In this document: positions 5,892 through 8,112 of the stretch, piece after piece
How positions within the stretch are numbered: the stretch's first letter is position 1
Layout of the letters: every line of letters starts with the position of its first letter
DNA from: DASPPK01 sp964399235
GTDB taxonomy: Archaea > Thermoproteota > Bathyarchaeia > Bathyarchaeales > Bathycorpusculaceae
DNA length: 8,112 nt
NCBI GenBank assembly: GCA_964399235.1
Contig: CAYNQC010000059.1
Location: 1 to 8,112, forward strand
Direction: 5' to 3'
Program-made: the position numbers and the translations under genes
The notes under the pieces: model-generated
What the model was told of the DNA's origin: nothing
The model's database searches: none
Seen by the model: only the letters and a program-made list of their open reading frames with translations

Positions 5892-7259
5892 TCAGTATGA
5901 GTATTCTCTTTGGCGAATCGTGCCATACGCTCGCAGAACCTTCAGTGCCTTGACCGCTTTATCCGGAAGATTATATAGGGGCATGCGTGATCGCCCCAGA
6001 ACCTCATAAACCTTAGCGAAATCCTCTCCTCCAGCCGGCACGTCCACGATCGGTTTACGTGGGAATTTGGAAGCGATCTTCGGAAAGGTTCTTGCGTCTT
6101 TAGGTTCGAAGAATGTGGATTTGAGCATGTTGATTATCAGCACACCATCCACATTCTTATCTGCAAGCACGAGTTCTAACACTTTCCTGTAACGGTCAGC
6201 TTTAGCATCTGCTATCATGTCTATCGGATTGGCTGCATCTACACCTGGATAAAGAGCTTCGATCTCTTTCTTAGTCTTCTGCGTCAGGTTTGCGAGCTTC
6301 AAGCCGCATTTTTCAACCGCGTCCGCCGCAAGTATGGCTGGCCCACCGACATTGCTGACTATTGCCACGTTGTCTCCAAGCATAGGAGGCTGCTTTGAAA
6401 GCGCTATGGCGTTGTCCATAAGCTCTTCAACATTTTCCACCCTGATTGCACCGGCCTTTTTGAAAGCGGCGTTGAAGACTTGGTCTGAACCAGCTATGGA
6501 TGAGGTGTGTGATTTGGCTCTCTGTGCGGATTCTTGGGTGACTCCGCCTTTCAGCACTAGGATGGGTTTCTTTCTTACGATTCTTCTTGCTACATCAATG
6601 AATTTTCTTCCATTCTTGACTCCCTCCATGTAGAGGCAGATTACCTTCGTCTGCCTGTCTTTTCCCAAATACCGCAGCAAGTCAACGTCGTTCACGTCGA
6701 TCTTGTCGCCGACGAAGGCGAACTTGCTGATGCCCACGTTGTAGAAGCAAGCCCAGTCAAGCAGACAAGCCCCTACGCCGCCGCTTTGGGATATAACGGC
6801 GATGTTGCCCTTTTCAGGCATGAGGTCGATTTCAAAAGTTGTGTTCAAGCCATTTGCGGTGTTCACAACGCCCATGATTGTGTTGGGCCCTAGAAATCTC
6901 ACACCGTACGTTTCTTTGAGCTTCAGCAAGCTTGCGCGTTGATGATCTTTGTAGCCTCCGGTTATCATTACGAGCGCCTTTATTCCCTTCTTGGCACATT
7001 TCTCGGCTTGAATGATGGACTGATCTGGGGGAAGCATGAGAACTGCAAGGTCAGGAGTTTCAGGCAGTCGTTTTACGTCTTTGTAGCCGCCGTAGCCGTC
7101 CACGTCCACGACGTAAGCCTTCTTCTTGAAAAACCGTTTCATGTTGTAAGTGACGTTTCCGAAAAGTTGTGGTGAAGCCATTCCGACCTTTTCGCGAATT
7201 CTGCTGGAACCTATTAGTGCAACCGACTTGGGCTCGAAGATGGTCTTGACTTCATTCAT
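5892..7259 (-). CDS. acdA: ADP-forming acyl-CoA (acetyl-CoA) synthetase, alpha subunit
   Basis: This 455-residue protein has the full alpha-subunit layout: a CoA-binding Rossmann domain (residues 1-130, with EPKSVALIGSS at 9-19 and FLGPN at 122-126), a succinyl-CoA-ligase-like domain (about 150-290, with ISQSGGVGA at 156-164), and a third flavodoxin-like domain (about 295-455, with VSNVGGPAILAAD at 301-313 and NPIDM at 344-348). H251 in KSHTSSIAGSD matches the phosphorylated histidine of this family, although the usual SHTGA is SHTSS. The reaction is acyl-CoA + ADP + Pi to acid + CoA + ATP; the acyl substrate cannot be told. There is no ATP-grasp domain, so a separate beta subunit is required and none is in the window. 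ATG 7259 has AAGGT seven bases upstream and places the family motif at residue 9; ATG 7307 (471 residues) is the alternative. Confidence 0.85.
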   Translation of the reverse strand: MNEVKTIFEPKSVALIGSSRIREKVGMASPQLFGNVTYNMKRFFKKKAYVVDVDGYGGYKDVKRLPETPDLAVLMLPPDQSIIQAEKCAKKGIKALVMITGGYKDHQRASLLKLKETYGVRFLGPNTIMGVVNTANGLNTTFEIDLMPEKGNIAVISQSGGVGACLLDWACFYNVGISKFAFVGDKIDVNDVDLLRYLGKDRQTKVICLYMEGVKNGRKFIDVARRIVRKKPILVLKGGVTQESAQRAKSHTSSIAGSDQVFNAAFKKAGAIRVENVEELMDNAIALSKQPPMLGDNVAIVSNVGGPAILAADAVEKCGLKLANLTQKTKKEIEALYPGVDAANPIDMIADAKADRYRKVLELVLADKNVDGVLIINMLKSTFFEPKDARTFPKIASKFPRKPIVDVPAGGEDFAKVYEVLGRSRMPLYNLPDKAVKALKVLRAYGTIRQREYSY

Positions 7260-7266
7260 TAGCAAT

Positions 7267-7271
7267 ACCTT
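7267..7271 (-). promoter_or_regulatory. Shine-Dalgarno favouring the ATG at 7259
   Basis: The minus strand reads AAGGT, with seven bases before ATG 7259. The alternative ATG at 7307 has no comparable site, which is why the shorter acyl-CoA synthetase was chosen. Confidence 0.42.
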
Positions 7272-7322
7272 CAGGTCAAGATCGCAGAGTGAGGAAGGAA
7301 GAAACATAGGTCTTTCATGTTG

Positions 7323-7332
7323 ATAAGCTTAA
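7323..7332 (-). promoter_or_regulatory. weak TATA-like box upstream of the acyl-CoA synthetase gene
   Basis: The minus strand reads TTAAGCTTAT, predicting a start near 7302. That is just past the ATG at 7307 and about 43 bases before ATG 7259, which agrees with the latter start. The sequence is interrupted by GC and is a poor match, so read-through from the permease gene is also possible. Confidence 0.22.
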
Positions 7333-7366
7333 CCACAAACGCGTTAGATGACAGTTAGTTCCAGGT

Positions 7367-8112
7367 CTATCTCGCTAGGATTTTTATGTAGGCAAATGCT
7401 GCGGTCAACGCGAATATTAGGGCGAATATCGCCACGGAGAGTATCCAGTATGGGGAAAACGCGGGAGTGCCCATCAGGAAAGAACGGATCATGTCCGAGG
7501 CGTTGCTCAGGGGGTTTACTTCTGCAAAGGTCACGAGTATGGATGGAAACTGGCCGGATCGCCCGAGGTCTTCAATAAGGAAGAGCGGGTAGAAGACACT
7601 GCTGCAGAAGAAGAAGGTGTAGTAGACGAGGCCTCTGGCGGTGACGAATTTTTCGAAGCTCGAGGTGGATACGGCAATTGATATGCTTAGCCCTGAGATG
7701 CCCATTGCCAGCATGAATAGCATGAAAACGATCAACAGTAGTTGTGGTACGGTGGGGAAGCCCACGAATACGAAGCACGTCAGCAATAAGGGTGTCATGT
7801 AAACGAGACCTCTAATGCCGCCTGAGATAACACGGCCAAAAGCAAGCTCGTATCTGCTCATGGGTATGCTGAGCATGTAATGGTGGATTTCTCGACGGCG
7901 TTCCATGTTTACTTCGCGCCCGATCATGAAAGCTGATGCGAAGAGGCCTGTTACTGCGAGTCCAGGTGCGAAGAAGTTGAAGTAGCTCTCGATTTTCTCG
8001 GTGACCTGGGAGTTTAGCATGAAATTGTAGACTACGGCCATGATGAAGAGGTCGGCCAGGTTCATGCTGATTAAGCCTACGAGCCACCATTTGTACCTGA
8101 AGAAGTTTCTGA
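7367..8112 (-). CDS. ABC-2 type transporter permease, 5' end cut by window edge
   Basis: The frame stays open from the right edge through the ATG at 8065, and the residues before that Met (RNFFRYKWWLVGLIS) match the cytoplasmic N-terminal segment of ABC-2 permeases. The true start therefore lies beyond 8112. About 247 residues are visible, with hydrophobic segments consistent with the usual six helices: two before residue 60, a long hydrophobic region around 85-140, one near 150-170 and one at the C-terminus. The loop after GREVNMERRREIHHYMLSIP is typical of the family, as is VNPLSNASDMIRSFL near the last helix pair. It would form the membrane channel of an exporter of unknown substrate and needs an ABC ATPase, normally encoded just upstream, here off the right edge. 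It ends 107 bases before the acyl-CoA synthetase ATG. Confidence 0.83.
   Translation of the reverse strand, partial: RNFFRYKWWLVGLISMNLADLFIMAVVYNFMLNSQVTEKIESYFNFFAPGLAVTGLFASAFMIGREVNMERRREIHHYMLSIPMSRYELAFGRVISGGIRGLVYMTPLLLTCFVFVGFPTVPQLLLIVFMLFMLAMGISGLSISIAVSTSSFEKFVTARGLVYYTFFFCSSVFYPLFLIEDLGRSGQFPSILVTFAEVNPLSNASDMIRSFLMGTPAFSPYWILSVAIFALIFALTAAFAYIKILAR

Noticed and set aside
8019..8065. ATG at 8065 as the real start of the permease
   Set aside because: The frame remains open to the right edge and the residues before this Met match the conserved N-terminal segment of ABC-2 permeases, so the start is outside the window.

Overview
The window looks like chromosomal DNA from an archaeon, most likely a TACK-group lineage of the Bathyarchaeia type. 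This placement is inference. It rests on an ADP-forming acyl-CoA synthetase alpha subunit encoded apart from a beta subunit, an RNase J-like beta-CASP protein beside a Bud32/RIO-like kinase, AT-rich TATA-like boxes with very short leaders, purine-rich Shine-Dalgarno (SD) sites matching GGTGATC-ending 16S rRNA, and TTG/GTG starts. No rRNA or other marker is present to settle the taxon. No tRNA, transposase, CRISPR array, attachment site or replication origin could be supported.

Layout, left to right. Positions 1-96 hold no supportable gene, only a possible minus-strand promoter near the edge. A small two-helix membrane protein lies on the minus strand (97-336). The stretch 337-585 is non-coding and divergent, with three stem-loops and two TATA-like boxes. 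Two paralogous DUF72 TIM-barrel genes follow on the plus strand (586-1518 and 1524-2711), almost touching and each with a different C-terminal addition: a DUF2795-like module on the first and a SWIM-like zinc finger on the second. They converge on a minus-strand block. Read in its own direction, that block contains an ABC-2 membrane permease cut by the right edge (8112-7367), an acyl-CoA synthetase alpha subunit (7259-5892), a large protein with a nucleotidyltransferase-like N-terminus and a C-terminal kinase (5806-4088), and a beta-CASP RNase J-like nuclease (4085-2748).

How the genes may work together. The kinase and nuclease genes are separated by two bases, and the nuclease SD lies in the last codons of the kinase gene, so they are almost certainly co-expressed and translationally coupled. 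A kinase linked to RNA processing or decay is the most interesting functional hypothesis here. The DUF72 pair is similarly coupled and probably acts as a two-component unit of unknown function. The acyl-CoA synthetase alpha subunit belongs to energy conservation (acyl-CoA + ADP + Pi to acid + CoA + ATP) and needs an ATP-grasp beta subunit that is not in the window. The permease needs an ATPase partner, expected beyond the right edge.
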